Shown in pieces: positions 26,009 through 34,949 of a stretch of DNA of 64,000 bases. Within the stretch, counting starts at the first letter, position 1; each line of letters starts with the position of its first letter. The notes under the pieces were generated by a model, which saw only the letters and a list, made by a program, of their open reading frames with translations, was not told the DNA's origin and ran no database searches. This DNA is from Fusobacterium necrophorum subsp. necrophorum (GTDB taxonomy: Bacteria > Fusobacteriota > Fusobacteriia > Fusobacteriales > Fusobacteriaceae): NCBI RefSeq assembly GCF_004006635.1, contig NZ_CP034842.1:1488001-1552000 (forward strand). Reading direction: 5' to 3'. The position numbers and the translations under genes were made by a program.

Positions 26009-26488
26009 TCATTTCATATCTCCAAAATATCCAACTATAGTTTCAAAAAATAATGAAAAATCCAAAAATGCCTTACATCCTCTTCCTAGTTTATTTTCTT
26101 TTTGAATCCTTTCTATTCCTGCATCTAAAAATTGTTTCAAAGGGGATAATTTTTTCTTTTCTTTTTCGTTTCGATAATTAATCTTAGATTTTATCATTAA
26201 AATCAAGGGATAAATTTTTTCAAATTCTTCTTGCTGTGTTTCTTCTTCTTTTCCTAAGATACGATTTCTAAAACCTTTGACTTCTCCAAAAAAAGCTCTT
26301 AACTGAGTCGAAGTTACGTTCTTAAAATCCCCAGCTATCTCTTTTGCCTCTGTAGTGATAAGCTCTTCCCTTAAAATTCCTTTTTCATTACAAAATCCAT
26401 GGTGTATAAAATACCAGTCATATTTTTTTTCTTCCTGCTTATTATTTTTTCCAGAACTATTTTGTCTATTTCCTTGATAATTATTCAT
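26009..26488 (-). CDS. csm2: Csm2, small subunit
   Basis: A 159-aa helical protein. VTSTQLRAFFGEVKGFRNRI is the Csm2 core and LDAGIERIQKENKLGRGCKAFLDFS its C-terminal helices. An acidic, polar N-terminal segment (NNYQGNRQNSSGKNNK) is low complexity. Csm2 forms the second filament of the effector. Its ATG overlaps the end of cas10 by 8 nt. Confidence 0.88.
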   Translation of the reverse strand: MNNYQGNRQNSSGKNNKQEEKKYDWYFIHHGFCNEKGILREELITTEAKEIAGDFKNVTSTQLRAFFGEVKGFRNRILGKEEETQQEEFEKIYPLILMIKSKINYRNEKEKKKLSPLKQFLDAGIERIQKENKLGRGCKAFLDFSLFFETIVGYFGDMK

Positions 26489-28940
26489 TTTCCCCTCCTA
26501 CAATTCTATTTTTTCGAATGACATAATTTAATATCATTCTCATATATTTTACTGCAAATTCCTGATTTTGTTTTTCTCCTTGAATAGAATCCAATCCAAA
26601 ATATTTTTCTAATTCCGTGTATCTCCTATCGTTTATTGCCTCCGCTCTCGCATCTTTCTCTTCTTTATAGTTTTTTTCACGTTTTATTTCTTCAGTAAGC
26701 TTAGAAAGAAGATTTCTTTTTGTATCATAGTAAAAATCAGAAATATATTTCAAATATTTTGCATCCTTTTCTGTTCGATACTTTTCCATCATTTCCGTGT
26801 AATGTAACAAACGATACAGAAAGCCTTGTGTATAACAAGAAGATTCTTCCTCTTTTTTCATATTCTTATCTATAAATTGAATCAAGCTATTGACTTTATA
26901 ATAATCCCTCCATGGAATATAGGTGTTAAAAATAACAATACCATCCTTTCCCGAAGTTTTTCCATATTCTTCCGCTTCTGTTGCCCATTTTGAAGAAAAA
27001 TAAATGGGATCTTTGGGTTTGGTAATAGCAATTCCTTGTGTTAGAGTGAAATTTGGATTTCCTCCTACAAATTCTCCAAACTTACTTTCAATTTCTTGTG
27101 CTATTTCTAATAGTTTATCCCATGCTCCTACAATCATAAAGTCATCTCCTCCGGAATATACAATATAGTAGGAATTTTCTTTTTTCTTCAAGTAATTTGG
27201 CAAATAAAAGGAAAAGAAGGCGTCCAGCATATTACTTAAAAAAGACATTCTGGAAATGGAAAACGTCTCTTTTAATCCTAAACTGAAAATAAGACCTAAA
27301 TCATCTACATCTCCTTTTAATACTCCTAAATTATTGGACTTACTTTCTTTTGCAATCTCTTCAAATGTTTTTACTTCCCCTTCTTCATTCAGTGGTGTAT
27401 ATCCACCATAAAAGTCCTGTAGATAAGGAATTTTTCTTTGTTTCCATTTCTCATGCTTATAATATAATGTCAAAAATGGAATTTCTTTTTCAACAAATTT
27501 TTCTTTTTGGGTATCTAAGTAAGCATATAGACCGAATAAAGAAATATATTGGTTATTTGTCTTTTGTTCCTTTGGATAGATATATATTTTTTCTAAAGTT
27601 GGAAGTAATCCGCCGATTTTAACATCTTTTTCACAATAATCACAATCTTTATTTTCCAAAGTGATTCGCTTTTGACAAATTTTACACATTCCGATTTCCT
27701 TGTGACTTCCATATAGAGCATCTTCAAAAATAGGTTGCTCTAAAATTTGTTTTTTAAATTTTAAATGTTTATTCTTACTAAGTTTATCATTTAATATATC
27801 GTATTTTTCTGAAATTTTAGTTCCTAATTCTTCTCCGGAAAGTTCCACAAAACTAATGTTCAAGAAAATTTGAGTTTGATATTGATGATAGAGTTCATCA
27901 TTGATTTTCTTCGTTAGTGTTTCAATGTTTTCTTTTACTTTTGTAGAATTGGGAGCCAAAATATAGAATTTTCCTCCGGAAGACATGACGATGTTGGATA
28001 TTTTTAAATCTAACTCTTGAATAAACTTATAGGAAGCTAATTGAGACAACATTTTGATGAAAAAAGAACGAGCTCGTAATCTCTTCGCAATCCCATCCGT
28101 ACTTTCCAAAGCATAAATATACTTTTGGATTCCTGAAACATCTCCACCAATCAGTAAGAAATAGTTTTGCCTGTCCGCTTTTTCAATCTCTTTTTCCTCA
28201 ATTTTTTCAAAGCTTCCATATCTGTCTACGAAATAAGAATATAAAGCGACTGCAATCGCAGAACTGTTTTTTAAATGGTCGTATAAAGAAATATCACATA
28301 TTCCTGATTGAGTGTCGGAAGGTAAACACCAAGTATATTTTTTTAATAGATCTAATAGATTTATATAAAAAACATGGAAAGAATCCGATTGTATAGAGGA
28401 TAATTCCTCTAAGAAGGAATCAATAAGCTTTGTAATTTCCTCTTGTGAATTTTTCTCCAAATCTTCTTTTGGCATAATATTTTCTTCGGAAAAAGTTCTA
28501 AGAGAATAGCGAACCGTATTATTTTCCTTCCCTTTTTCAATATTTACTTGTGAAAAAACAGAATCTAAGGGTCTTGTTCTAAAATTTGAATTTTCTTCCT
28601 TTGTACTTTCATCTCTTTCTTTGGAAGAATAATTATCAGCTCTTGACACAAGCTTGGCTAATTTTCTGATTTTCGGATTATCTATGCTTTCAACTTTCAA
28701 TTCTTCAGGAAAAGTGTGAGATTCATGATGTTTTTGAACTAATTCCTGCAATATTTTATCTTCAGCTATCAAATTTTTTTCTACTAAATATTCTACAAAC
28801 CAGCTTGATAAAGAGGGATGCTTGCTATTGCCTAATTTTGTTTTTTTGGAATATTCATTGCTTCGATGTAAGAGTTTTCCAATATCATGAAGCAGTGCTG
28901 CCAAGGCGACCCTCTGTAAATCACTCTGAATTATTAACAT
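26481..28940 (-). CDS. cas10: Cas10/Csm1, type III-A signature subunit
   Basis: An 819-aa protein. HD nuclease domain at the N-terminus: LAALLHDIGKLLH with H18-D19. Zinc ribbon CKICQKRITLENKDCDYC in the middle. Palm 2 carries YSGGDDF, GGDD at about 597-600, intact, so synthesis of cyclic oligoadenylate from ATP on target binding is predicted. Both activities look intact by motif. The strong site GGAGGAGAAAAG supports the ATG at 28940. It is the core of the Csm complex and supplies the signal read by the CARF-HEPN protein at 30011-31366. Confidence 0.95.
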   Translation of the reverse strand: MLIIQSDLQRVALAALLHDIGKLLHRSNEYSKKTKLGNSKHPSLSSWFVEYLVEKNLIAEDKILQELVQKHHESHTFPEELKVESIDNPKIRKLAKLVSRADNYSSKERDESTKEENSNFRTRPLDSVFSQVNIEKGKENNTVRYSLRTFSEENIMPKEDLEKNSQEEITKLIDSFLEELSSIQSDSFHVFYINLLDLLKKYTWCLPSDTQSGICDISLYDHLKNSSAIAVALYSYFVDRYGSFEKIEEKEIEKADRQNYFLLIGGDVSGIQKYIYALESTDGIAKRLRARSFFIKMLSQLASYKFIQELDLKISNIVMSSGGKFYILAPNSTKVKENIETLTKKINDELYHQYQTQIFLNISFVELSGEELGTKISEKYDILNDKLSKNKHLKFKKQILEQPIFEDALYGSHKEIGMCKICQKRITLENKDCDYCEKDVKIGGLLPTLEKIYIYPKEQKTNNQYISLFGLYAYLDTQKEKFVEKEIPFLTLYYKHEKWKQRKIPYLQDFYGGYTPLNEEGEVKTFEEIAKESKSNNLGVLKGDVDDLGLIFSLGLKETFSISRMSFLSNMLDAFFSFYLPNYLKKKENSYYIVYSGGDDFMIVGAWDKLLEIAQEIESKFGEFVGGNPNFTLTQGIAITKPKDPIYFSSKWATEAEEYGKTSGKDGIVIFNTYIPWRDYYKVNSLIQFIDKNMKKEEESSCYTQGFLYRLLHYTEMMEKYRTEKDAKYLKYISDFYYDTKRNLLSKLTEEIKREKNYKEEKDARAEAINDRRYTELEKYFGLDSIQGEKQNQEFAVKYMRMILNYVIRKNRIVGGENE

Positions 28941-29589
28941 ACTTTTCTCCTCCTATTTTTTTGATTCTTCCTAAACCTATACTTTTACGTTTTCCTAAAG
29001 AAATATCATCCGGCATATCTACATTGCTTTCAAATTCTCCCACAAATCCTAGAATACTAATATCTTTTTGACGAAAAACGAGAAGTTTGAAATTTCCTGT
29101 TACTTCAATTTTCTTTTCCGCTTGGATACGACACATTTTAAAAAACTCCAGAATGTTATTTCTTAGTTGTTTATTAAAGTCAAATTCTCCTTTTTGATAT
29201 TTTGAATAATTTTGTTGATTTAAAGCGAACCAGGGAGTTTCAAAACGATATTTCCATTTTTTATCAGTAACTTCTAAGTTGGGAAATAACATCCTCACTT
29301 CGGGTTTTGTTTCATAGCTTATTCCATCAATAGTAAAACAAGTAATTTTTTCCGCTAATTGCAGTAATAAATCAGCTGCTTCCTGTACTCCCAGAATAAC
29401 GCAGCATCCATCTAATATTTTATATTGAATTTTGCTATAAGTGTATTGGAAGGTAAATTCATCAATATGATGATGAAATTCGATATATTCCTGAAAAAAA
29501 TTTCCAAAATATCCTCGCAGCTTTTCCGCATCCCTTTTGTGAAAGCTCTTTTTTTCTACGGGCAAAAATAATTTTACTAATTTCAGCAT
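28921..29589 (-). CDS. cas6: Second Cas6-like RAMP endoribonuclease
   Basis: A 222-aa RAMP protein. The C-terminal DDISLGKRKSIGLGRIKKIG has the glycine-rich loop of Cas6 proteins; the N-terminal MLKLVKLFLPVEKKSF and central MLFPNLEVTDKKWKYRFETP fit the Cas6 family often found in type III operons. It overlaps cas10 by 20 nt and csx20 by 7 nt, so it is translated with the effector. It and the other Cas6 (11482-12237) are too different to be a recent duplication. Confidence 0.75.
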   Translation of the reverse strand: MLKLVKLFLPVEKKSFHKRDAEKLRGYFGNFFQEYIEFHHHIDEFTFQYTYSKIQYKILDGCCVILGVQEAADLLLQLAEKITCFTIDGISYETKPEVRMLFPNLEVTDKKWKYRFETPWFALNQQNYSKYQKGEFDFNKQLRNNILEFFKMCRIQAEKKIEVTGNFKLLVFRQKDISILGFVGEFESNVDMPDDISLGKRKSIGLGRIKKIGGEKYVNNSE

Positions 29590-29978
29590 TTTTGCCCCCT
29601 TTCATAAGGTAGAAAGCAAATATGCTTGAAGATTGCTGTTTTTACAATATATCCATTTTCCTTGTATTCTGTTGACTTTCTTTCAGAATAGGAGTACAAC
29701 GCAGTTGCTCCTATTTCTTTTGTATAATTTACCATTCGGTAAGTAATTCCCCATTCCCCCTGAATTAAAACAAAATCTTTCGGTGTCACATTTTTGGAGA
29801 GATAATGTTTGAAGATTTCTTCCTCTTTTTCATCGTTTCTAATATTTGACCAACGTTTTTGCAAGTCTTCCGGTAAATAAATATATTGGGAACAACTCCA
29901 TTTCTTTTTCAATTCCTCTTCCTGTTCTTTTGTTAACTTATGTGAAAATAGTAGATAAATTTTTCTGTTTTCTTTCAT
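29583..29978 (-). CDS. csx20: Csx20 family protein
   Basis: A 131-aa protein with features typical of Csx20: YLLFSHKLTKEQEEEL at the start, IYLPEDLQKRWSNI, the central FVLIQGEWGITYRMVNYTKE and the end FKHICFLPYERG. AGGAGC precedes the ATG. Csx20 proteins belong with CARF-related proteins of type III loci and have been proposed as extrinsic ring nucleases that degrade cyclic oligoadenylate. Its place between the CARF effector and the cas6-cas10 genes fits an off-switch for that effector. Confidence 0.75.
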   Translation of the reverse strand: MKENRKIYLLFSHKLTKEQEEELKKKWSCSQYIYLPEDLQKRWSNIRNDEKEEEIFKHYLSKNVTPKDFVLIQGEWGITYRMVNYTKEIGATALYSYSERKSTEYKENGYIVKTAIFKHICFLPYERGQKC

Positions 29979-30010
29979 AAATAAGCTCCTAAATGTAATT
30001 TTTTATTGTA

Positions 30011-31366
30011 CTAGTCTTTTTTGAGAGTTTCGTATTGTTTCAGTTGCATTTGTAATTTCTGTACATAGTTTTTTTCTTGAAATATTGTTTGATAAAAATT
30101 TAACAATTCAGGAATTTGTTCAATATCCTCTTTTATCGTATTTCTCTCATCAGAATGAGCAATATTATTTCGACTGTTATAAGTATTTGTCATATTTTTC
30201 CAGAATGTATAAATTTCTTCGGAGGTATTAAATTTTGATTTTTTATTGTTTATTTTCTGTATAAATTTTTTCCTTGTATTTTCTTTTTCCCTTTTTTCTT
30301 TTTTCTTGTCTTTTTTACTTTTTACTTTCTTCAGAGACTGGTTTTCATATAATTCCTCTTCTAAAAAATTGTAAAGAGCTTGGTTCATATTGAGATAAGC
30401 CAAAGCATATCTTTTTTCCTGATAATGCCATTCTGCTAATTGTAACATTTTTTCATGTTTTGTCTTTAGATTTTTAAAATGATTTGCTACATTTTTCTGA
30501 ATTTCTGGAATAATATAGGATGCAGGTCCTTCTAAAGAGTGTTTATCCAATTTCTTTACCATTTTTATACTTTCTTCAATATTAAAAATATAATTCATTC
30601 CCAAAGCTTCTGAATAATCCTTAATAGCATCACGAACATTGGATTTTTGAATTAGATTTATCAATTCATCTGCATTTCCATATTTTTTTAAATTGTTCGC
30701 TCCATTCATCCATTTCATAATTTCATAAAATTTGTTTAAGTTTATGATCGGACACGGCTCTCCTGCATTTCCGTCTTTTATAGCCTCAAACATTCCGTAA
30801 GAAATCATCTTAACCTCGATATTTTTATTGCTTAGTTCTAAAACATAATGTAAAACTAAAAAAGCCCAAAAAGCATTGCTTCTAAAAGAATGAGTAATGT
30901 CTAAATATAACTCATCTCCTTCCTGTAAATCCTTCAATATTTTAGTGATTTCCATAAAGTTTTTCTCTATTTCTTCATCATTTGTTCCAAAATATGTCAA
31001 TATAGCACGAATTTTTTTATCGAAAGTTTCCTCCAATTTTGATAAATCTAAGAATGTGAACGGTGTTTTTGCTTTCTCTTCTAAAGAAAAAGATTGAAAT
31101 TCAATTATTTTTTCAAAAAGATAATTTTCATAATCACTATTTTTCTTCTTTTCAAAAACTTCACAATAATAGCTATATATATTCTCCCACATAGAACCCA
31201 TAGTTCCAATGTAATAAATAATGTCTATATTGTAATGTTCTTGTAGGGCAGCACTAACATAATTCTTATTTTTGTATATCTTTCCTTCAATTGTATAATC
31301 CGTTGCTTTATATTCTCGATTTGTGTCCCCATTTCCCAATGAAGCAATTAATATTTTTCTACTCAA
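30011..31366 (-). CDS. CARF-HEPN ribonuclease, TM1812/Csx2 type
   Basis: A 451-aa protein. N-terminal CARF domain of the TM1812 (Csx2) kind: KILIASLGNGDTNREYKATD, YYIGTMGSMW and YLDITHSFRSNAFWAF. C-terminal HEPN domain with R399-x4-H404 in SRNNIAHSD, the RNase active site, intact. A Lys-rich linker (about residues 345-375) precedes it. Start is TTG with a strong GGAGGAAAGATT site. Cyclic oligoadenylate made by Cas10 should activate it to cut RNA unspecifically. It is the first gene of the leftward effector operon and takes the place of Csm6. Confidence 0.88.
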   Translation of the reverse strand: MSRKILIASLGNGDTNREYKATDYTIEGKIYKNKNYVSAALQEHYNIDIIYYIGTMGSMWENIYSYYCEVFEKKKNSDYENYLFEKIIEFQSFSLEEKAKTPFTFLDLSKLEETFDKKIRAILTYFGTNDEEIEKNFMEITKILKDLQEGDELYLDITHSFRSNAFWAFLVLHYVLELSNKNIEVKMISYGMFEAIKDGNAGEPCPIINLNKFYEIMKWMNGANNLKKYGNADELINLIQKSNVRDAIKDYSEALGMNYIFNIEESIKMVKKLDKHSLEGPASYIIPEIQKNVANHFKNLKTKHEKMLQLAEWHYQEKRYALAYLNMNQALYNFLEEELYENQSLKKVKSKKDKKKEKREKENTRKKFIQKINNKKSKFNTSEEIYTFWKNMTNTYNSRNNIAHSDERNTIKEDIEQIPELLNFYQTIFQEKNYVQKLQMQLKQYETLKKD

Positions 31367-31733
31367 AATCTTTCCTCCTTCGTCATTTAAATTATTACAG
31401 TTCTATATTAACATATTATAAGTTATTTTTGAATATTTTTATCTATTTTCTTTCGCTTCAAAAAATATAAAAATATTTTTAACTGTCTCCAAAGAATTCA
31501 AAGATATAATAAAAGCTGCTAAAAATAAAAAGTTAAGAAAAATTTTGTAACTAGTTATTTTTTTATTGAGAAGATTTGTAAAGAAAAAGCTCTTTTTCTG
31601 TGCACATACTCCCAAAAAAGAGAGTAAAATATCGAAAAATTGTAACATAACATACGAGAGAAAAATTTTTTTATATATGGTATTTCTTTTTTTATAATAT
31701 TTTGAGAGAATTATAAAAAGAATATAAAAAAGC
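31367..31733. other. Intergenic region between CRISPR effector operon and metal operon
   Basis: Very AT-rich, divergent promoters expected. TATAAT-like sequence at about 31415-31422 on the minus strand may be the -10 of the effector operon. A 69-codon hydrophobic minus-strand frame (31439-31648) has no ribosome site and is not called. Nothing else is recognisable. Confidence 0.4.
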
Positions 31734-31751
31734 TATACCCTATGGGGTATA
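31734..31751. promoter_or_regulatory. CsoR/RcnR-like operator upstream of metal operon
   Basis: TATACCCTATGGGGTATA is a perfect palindrome with 7-bp arms and matches the ATACCC-N4-GGGTAT form of operators bound by the CsoR/RcnR/CstR repressor family (copper, nickel, persulfide). It is 68 bp upstream of the first gene of the metal-uptake operon. No csoR-type gene is in the window, so the ligand is not known. Confidence 0.6.
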
Positions 31752-31819
31752 TTTTTTTCAATTATCCTATGATAAGATGATAAAAGATGAAAGAATATTG
31801 TAATTGAATAGAAAGAGGG

Positions 31820-32395
31820 GTGAGAAAAATCAACAGTGTAAAAATACATCCATTAAGTTCTAAAAAAGAAAATTTATTTTTATCTCTAGTTGTCATTGCC
31901 ATTGTTATCATTGCTTATTTTTTAATACAGCTTACTGCTAAAAAAGATATAGGACAAACATTGACTGCGACTCAAATCAGTGCATACAGAGAATTATCCA
32001 ATGTAAATAATTCGTTTTACACGGAATTGACCAATTCTTTACTGGAGATAGAAGCCCTTACAGAAGCAGAAGGAGAAATTCCGGAGATTGCCGTATTGGA
32101 GGAAGAAGAAATTTCTCCTTATTTGAAAGATGATTTATGGGAAGAACGTGGAGCCCTGACTTGGCAAAAATTGGAAATGAAAGGAAAAGTTTACTACCTG
32201 GGAATTAGTAAACAAGTCAATATTGTGGGAAATTACTTAATCGAATTCAATCGAGAGGCAATGGATAAGAGTATTATTTACTACAATGATGAGCAAGATG
32301 ATGGACGTTCTTTACCAAAAAGTATTTCACATTTGCAAGAACATTGGAGAGAAATTGTTCCTTATACAGGAGCAGAAGAAAGAAAGAAATTTTAA
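31820..32395 (+). CDS. Membrane-anchored protein of metal operon (DUF6162-like)
   Basis: 191 aa from a GTG overlapping a GAGGGG site. One N-terminal transmembrane helix (LFLSLVVIAIVIIAYFLIQL), then an acidic extracytoplasmic domain with ALTWQKLEMKGKVYYLG and IDKSIIYYND-like segments. I associate it with small anchored proteins next to metal ABC importers (DUF6162), with moderate confidence. The next gene starts 11 nt downstream. A role in delivering or sensing metal at the membrane is inferred from position only. Confidence 0.6.
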   Translation: MRKINSVKIHPLSSKKENLFLSLVVIAIVIIAYFLIQLTAKKDIGQTLTATQISAYRELSNVNNSFYTELTNSLLEIEALTEAEGEIPEIAVLEEEEISPYLKDDLWEERGALTWQKLEMKGKVYYLGISKQVNIVGNYLIEFNREAMDKSIIYYNDEQDDGRSLPKSISHLQEHWREIVPYTGAEERKKF

Positions 32396-32406
32396 GGAGG
32401 AAAAAT

Positions 32407-33318
32407 ATGTTAAAAAAAGTACTTACTATTTTTTTGTTTGCAGTATTTAGTATTTTTTCATTTGGAGCAGATAAGTTAAAGGTAGGTGTTACTCTACAAC
32501 CATACTACAGTTTTGTGACAAATATTGCAGGAGATAAAGTAGATGTTTTTCCGGTTATTCGTGGAGATTTGTACGATTCTCATAATTACCAACCTCAATA
32601 TGAAGATTTGAAGCAATTAGGAAAAGCGGATGTGGTTGTTGTAAATGGGGTAGGACATGATGAATTTGTCTTTGACATGATAAAAGCAGCCCCAAATAGT
32701 AAGAAAATAAAAATTATTTATTCCAATGCAGGGGTTTCTTTAATGCCTGTTTCCGGAAGCAGAAGTTCTGAAAAAATTATGAATGCACACACTTTCATTT
32801 CGATTACGACTTCGATTCAACAAGTATACAACATTGCAAAAGAGTTGGGAAAATTAGATCCCGGTAATAAGGAATATTATTTAAAAAATGCAAGAGAATA
32901 TGCTAAAAAGTTGAGAAAAATAAAAACGGATGCTCTATCCAAAGTTTCTTCTTACAAAAATTTGGATTTTAGAGTGGCAACTATGCATGGAGGCTATGAT
33001 TATCTGTTGTCTGAATTTGGAGTCGACGTGAAAGCAGTGATTGAACCGGCTCATGGAGTTCAACCAAGTGCAAAAGATTTGAAAGAAGTTATTGATGTGA
33101 TTAAGAGAGATAAAATTGATATTATTTTTGCGGAAGCTGCTTTCCAAAGCAAATTCATTGATACTTTGCATAAAGAAACAGGAGTAGAAGTGAGAGCTTT
33201 ATCTCATATGACAAATGGTCCTTATACAAAAGATAGTTTTGAGAAATTTATTCAAGAAAACTTGAATTCGGTCATTTCCGCTATGCAATTTGTAGCAAAG
33301 AAAAAAGGATTGAAATAA
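32407..33318 (+). CDS. ZnuA-like metal ABC transporter substrate-binding protein
   Basis: 303 aa from ATG 32407, chosen because AAGGAGG lies 6 nt upstream. Signal peptide MLKKVLTIFLFAVFSIFSFG. Cluster A-I fold features: VGVTLQPYYSFVTNIAGDKV, DSHNYQPQYEDLKQLGKADV (His in the first loop), NAHTFISI (second His), MHGGYDYLLSEFGV (third His) and FAEAAFQSK (acidic ligand). Metals bound by this family are Zn, Mn or Fe. It is followed without a gap by the ATPase and permease of the same importer. Confidence 0.85.
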   Translation: MLKKVLTIFLFAVFSIFSFGADKLKVGVTLQPYYSFVTNIAGDKVDVFPVIRGDLYDSHNYQPQYEDLKQLGKADVVVVNGVGHDEFVFDMIKAAPNSKKIKIIYSNAGVSLMPVSGSRSSEKIMNAHTFISITTSIQQVYNIAKELGKLDPGNKEYYLKNAREYAKKLRKIKTDALSKVSSYKNLDFRVATMHGGYDYLLSEFGVDVKAVIEPAHGVQPSAKDLKEVIDVIKRDKIDIIFAEAAFQSKFIDTLHKETGVEVRALSHMTNGPYTKDSFEKFIQENLNSVISAMQFVAKKKGLK

Positions 33319-34035
33319 ATGGGGAAAGGAATTCGAATTGACATTAAAAATCTGAATTTGACCTTATCAAATACAGAAATTTTGAAAAATATTAATTTAA
33401 CGATTCAGGAAGGAAGTATTCACTGCTTAGTGGGGCCGAATGGAGGAGGGAAAACTTCCTTGTTACGCTGTATCTTGGGGCAAATGCCCTTTGAAGGAGA
33501 GATTAGTTTCCAATATGACGAAAAAGAAGCAACAGGAAAGAATGGAGAATACACCATAGGTTATGTTCCGCAAATTTTAGATTTTGAAAGAACTCTTCCT
33601 ATTACCGTGGAGGACTTTATGTGTATGACTTATCAGACAAAACCATGTTTCTTGGGAAGTACTCGGGAATACAAGCCTATCATGGAAGATTTGTTGAAAC
33701 ATTTGTCGATGTACGATAAGAGAAAACGTCTATTAGGAAATTTGTCAGGGGGAGAAAGACAAAGAGTCCTGTTGGCACAGGCTTTATATCCTCTACCCAA
33801 TCTTTTAATTTTGGACGAACCTTTGACCGGAATTGACAAGATAGGAGAAGAATATTTTAAGAATATTTTGTATGAGTTAAAAAGTAAGGGTATTACGATT
33901 TTATGGATTCATCACAATTTAAAACAGGTCAAAGAAATGGCGGATTTTGTTACCTGTATCAAACAGGAAATTATTTTTCATGGAGATCCCAAAGTGGAAA
34001 TTGATGAAAAACGTGTTTTGGAAATTTTTGCTTAA
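33319..34035 (+). CDS. Metal ABC transporter ATPase (ZnuC-like)
   Basis: 238 aa. Walker A GPNGGGKTSLL, Q-loop GYVPQ, signature LSGGERQRV, Walker B LLILDEPLTGID, and switch His in IHHNL. ATG follows the stop of the binding-protein gene directly; AAGGA in that gene serves as site. It energises import through the permease at 34050-34949. Confidence 0.9.
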   Translation: MGKGIRIDIKNLNLTLSNTEILKNINLTIQEGSIHCLVGPNGGGKTSLLRCILGQMPFEGEISFQYDEKEATGKNGEYTIGYVPQILDFERTLPITVEDFMCMTYQTKPCFLGSTREYKPIMEDLLKHLSMYDKRKRLLGNLSGGERQRVLLAQALYPLPNLLILDEPLTGIDKIGEEYFKNILYELKSKGITILWIHHNLKQVKEMADFVTCIKQEIIFHGDPKVEIDEKRVLEIFA

Positions 34036-34049
34036 AGGGGAGTTTGTAG

Positions 34050-34949
34050 ATGCTAGATAGTATACGAAATTTTATAATATCTTTGGCCAATCAGGGCATA
34101 TTACCGGAGGCATTTGGCTATGAATTTATTGTCAATGCTCTCATTTGTGCCATATTTATTGGTCCCATTTTAGGTGCTGTCGGAACTATGGTGGTTACCA
34201 AGAAAATGGCTTTCTTTTCAGAAGCGGTGGGACATGCCGCAATGACGGGAATTGCGATTGGAATTTTGTTGGGAGAGCCTATGCAAGCACCTTATGTGTG
34301 TTTGTTCGCTTATTGTATTCTTTTTGGATTGTTTATCAATTATACGAAAAATAGAACGAAAATGTCGTCGGATACTTTAATAGGAGTTTTCCTTTCCTTT
34401 TCGATTGCCTTAGGAGGTTCTTTGCTTATCTTAGTGGCGGGAAAAGTCAATGCTCATATCTTGGAAAGTATTTTATTCGGTTCTGTTTTAACGGTTACGG
34501 ATATTGATATTTATATTTTATTGTTTTCAGCTTTGGTTCTTTGTGTTGTCATTACTCCTTACTTCAATAGAATGTTACTAGCCAGTTTTAATCCTAGCTT
34601 AGCTTCTGTTCGTGGAGTTAATGTCAAACTGATTGATTATATTTTTATTGCAGTGGTTACTGTGATTACCATAGCTTCTGTGAAAATTGTAGGTTCTATT
34701 CTTGTAGAGGCATTACTATTGATTCCGGCGGCTTCTGCAAAAAATTTGGCAAAATCTATGAAAGGTTTTGTTTTTTATAGTATCTTATTTTCTTTAATCA
34801 GCTGTATCGTGGGAATTGTATTTCCGATTCAATTACAAATATCCATTCCCTCCGGGGGAGCTATTATTTCTGTAGCCGGAAGTATTTTTTTCTTGACCAT
34901 TATCATTCGAACCATTTTTAAGAAATTTTTGGAAGGAGAAGCCATATGA
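34050..34949 (+). CDS. Metal ABC transporter permease (ZnuB-like)
   Basis: 299 aa with about eight or nine hydrophobic helices. IFIGPILGAVGTMVVTKKMA, then FFSEAVGHAAMTGIAIGILLG is the ABC-3 permease signature, and EALLLIPAASAKNLAKSM is the coupling region. AAGGGGAGTTTGTAG precedes the ATG. Its stop overlaps the next ATG (ATGA). Confidence 0.9.
   Translation: MLDSIRNFIISLANQGILPEAFGYEFIVNALICAIFIGPILGAVGTMVVTKKMAFFSEAVGHAAMTGIAIGILLGEPMQAPYVCLFAYCILFGLFINYTKNRTKMSSDTLIGVFLSFSIALGGSLLILVAGKVNAHILESILFGSVLTVTDIDIYILLFSALVLCVVITPYFNRMLLASFNPSLASVRGVNVKLIDYIFIAVVTVITIASVKIVGSILVEALLLIPAASAKNLAKSMKGFVFYSILFSLISCIVGIVFPIQLQISIPSGGAIISVAGSIFFLTIIIRTIFKKFLEGEAI

Noticed and set aside
31439..31648. 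69-codon hydrophobic frame on the minus strand between csx2-type gene and metal operon
   Set aside because: No ribosome-binding site, composition is that of AT-rich noncoding DNA, and it lies in the divergent promoter region.
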